From Lepturacanthus savala (taxonomy: Eukaryota; Chordata; Actinopteri; Scombriformes; Trichiuridae), in NCBI GenBank assembly GCA_030544235.1, contig CM060463.1:35655420-35719419 (forward strand): 64,000 nt of DNA, read 5' to 3'. The translations under genes and the position numbers were made by a program. Shown in pieces: positions 63,242 to 64,000 of the stretch. How positions within the stretch are numbered: position 1 is the first letter of the stretch; each line of letters starts with the position of its first letter. The notes beneath the pieces are model-generated. The model did no database searches. It had not been told where the DNA came from and saw only the letters and a program-made list of their open reading frames with translations.

Positions 63242-64000
63242 ACATGCTACTTCATTTATGAACGTGATTATATGGTAGATCAGTGGATGTGGTGAATTTT
63301 AAAAACTCTCAGACAGTCACATGTTAGGTCTTAAAGCTCTGAAACGGATGTGCCAGATAAATGTGATGACAATAGCTCAGCAAACAGAAAGCTGAGCTGT
63401 TGGATATGTCTGGATGGTGCAGAGAAAGATGTAAAAGAGGCTGCTGTGATGAGCAAAGCTAACCAGACACATCCTTCATCAGAAAAAAAGGGAACACAAT
63501 TTGTAACCAACCAGAAGTGTGTGTGGTTGTACTGTATCAGGTGTTGTTTTAATGCAGTTCAATAAAGGTAAATGGCTGCACATAACAGCACTGCAGAAGA
63601 GGCATTTCATACAGTATAAAGATCCTATGCTTCCCATAATGCAACTCAATAGCCTCATTTGCCAGATGGCATTATTTTTCTGACTTTTTAGAGACACTCA
63701 ATCCATTTCCTTCGATGTCAGCCCAGCCTGCAGAAAGCTTTAGAAATGTTAGAAACGCATCCACTCCTCTCATCAGCATACTTCCAAATCTAAATTGTAA
63801 TTCACCTTTTTTTACAGTTATAGCAGGCCTGTCAAAATTAATTTAATTCATGGGCCATACAATACGATTTGATCTCAATTTGGGCCAGTAAAAATAAACA
63901 TAAATAACAAATCCTACAAACTTCTCCCCTCTTTTTTATGTAAAGAAGTACATTATGAATATTTGCACAGTTAATTAACCTTCCATTTACAAAACCGGAG

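Larger units (their letters stand above)
60739..64000 (-). other. igsf21: End of igsf21 intron 1
   Basis: Sequence upstream of the exon 2 acceptor. The codon split at the acceptor (..G|GA) shows that at least one coding exon, expected to hold the signal peptide, lies upstream, but no hydrophobic leader ending in G with a donor was found before 64000. The stretch holds a probable solo LTR (62949-63241), a TATATCTA-type simple repeat (62104-62168) and, from about 63835, a repeat-like piece (CCTGTCAAAATTAATTT...GGGCCAGTAAAAATAA) similar to a common fish repeat. Nothing recognisable at 60760-62100. Confidence 0.75.

Noticed and set aside
60760..64000. igsf21 signal-peptide exon
   Set aside because: No Met-led hydrophobic stretch ending in a G-split codon with a donor was found; ORFs at 61031-61368 and 63479-63697 lack these features.
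1..64000. CRISPR array, operon or other prokaryotic system
   Set aside because: No regularly spaced short direct repeats, ribosome binding sites or compact gene order; spliced exons and teleost repeats show a vertebrate genome.

Overview
This is an AT-rich vertebrate, most likely percomorph teleost, window made almost entirely of intron and transposon-derived sequence. Only one host gene is supported. It lies on the minus strand: two spliced coding exons of igsf21 (immunoglobulin superfamily member 21), exon 2 at 60626-60738 and exon 3 at 1807-1928. They join in frame across a 58.7 kb intron and encode the first part of the N-terminal Ig domain. Both exons have clean AG acceptors and GTGAG donors. 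Neither the signal-peptide exon nor the exon with the second Ig cysteine was recognised in the window, so they probably lie beyond 64000 and below 1.

Layout: 1-1806 is the start of intron 3; 1807-1928 is exon 3; 1929-60625 is intron 2; 60626-60738 is exon 2; 60739-64000 is the end of intron 1. Intron 2 is a dense, nested archive of mobile elements. It holds a 5'-truncated L2-type LINE (6.1-6.9 kb), two fragments of another LINE (14.0 and 15.6 kb), a three-unit 233-bp tandem repeat (19.9-20.6 kb), a broken PIF/Harbinger transposase (24.3-24.7 kb), a foldback element of about 1.8 kb (33.6-35.4 kb), the C-terminal part of an R2/R4/NeSL-type LINE with a restriction-like endonuclease domain (51.8-52.4 kb) and a tRNA-headed SINE with a 14-bp target duplication (53.9-54.25 kb). 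Intron 1 holds a probable solo LTR (62.95-63.24 kb).

The most distinctive signal is a family of six short non-autonomous elements bounded by TTAA-like target sites. Their inverted ends begin CCCTCTATTGCAT, and the palindrome GTTGCCATATGGCAAC, or a decayed form of it, sits just inside the end in most copies. Several carry a second palindrome internally. These are features expected of piggyBac-type MITEs. One copy interrupts a LINE fragment whose paralogue 1.2 kb away keeps the empty site. A separate TTAA element at 56.8 kb also has a subterminal palindrome, of different sequence. Two further inverted-repeat families (TAGGGTGATATC and GGGTCARTGAC ends) are each present more than once.

No tRNA, rRNA, CRISPR array or bacterial-type operon was seen. 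Most of the longer ORFs are chance open frames in AT-rich intron. A few non-repetitive, more balanced blocks (about 48.3-49.3 kb and 58.0-58.6 kb) look unlike ordinary intron and are candidate conserved regulatory elements, but only an alignment could show that.
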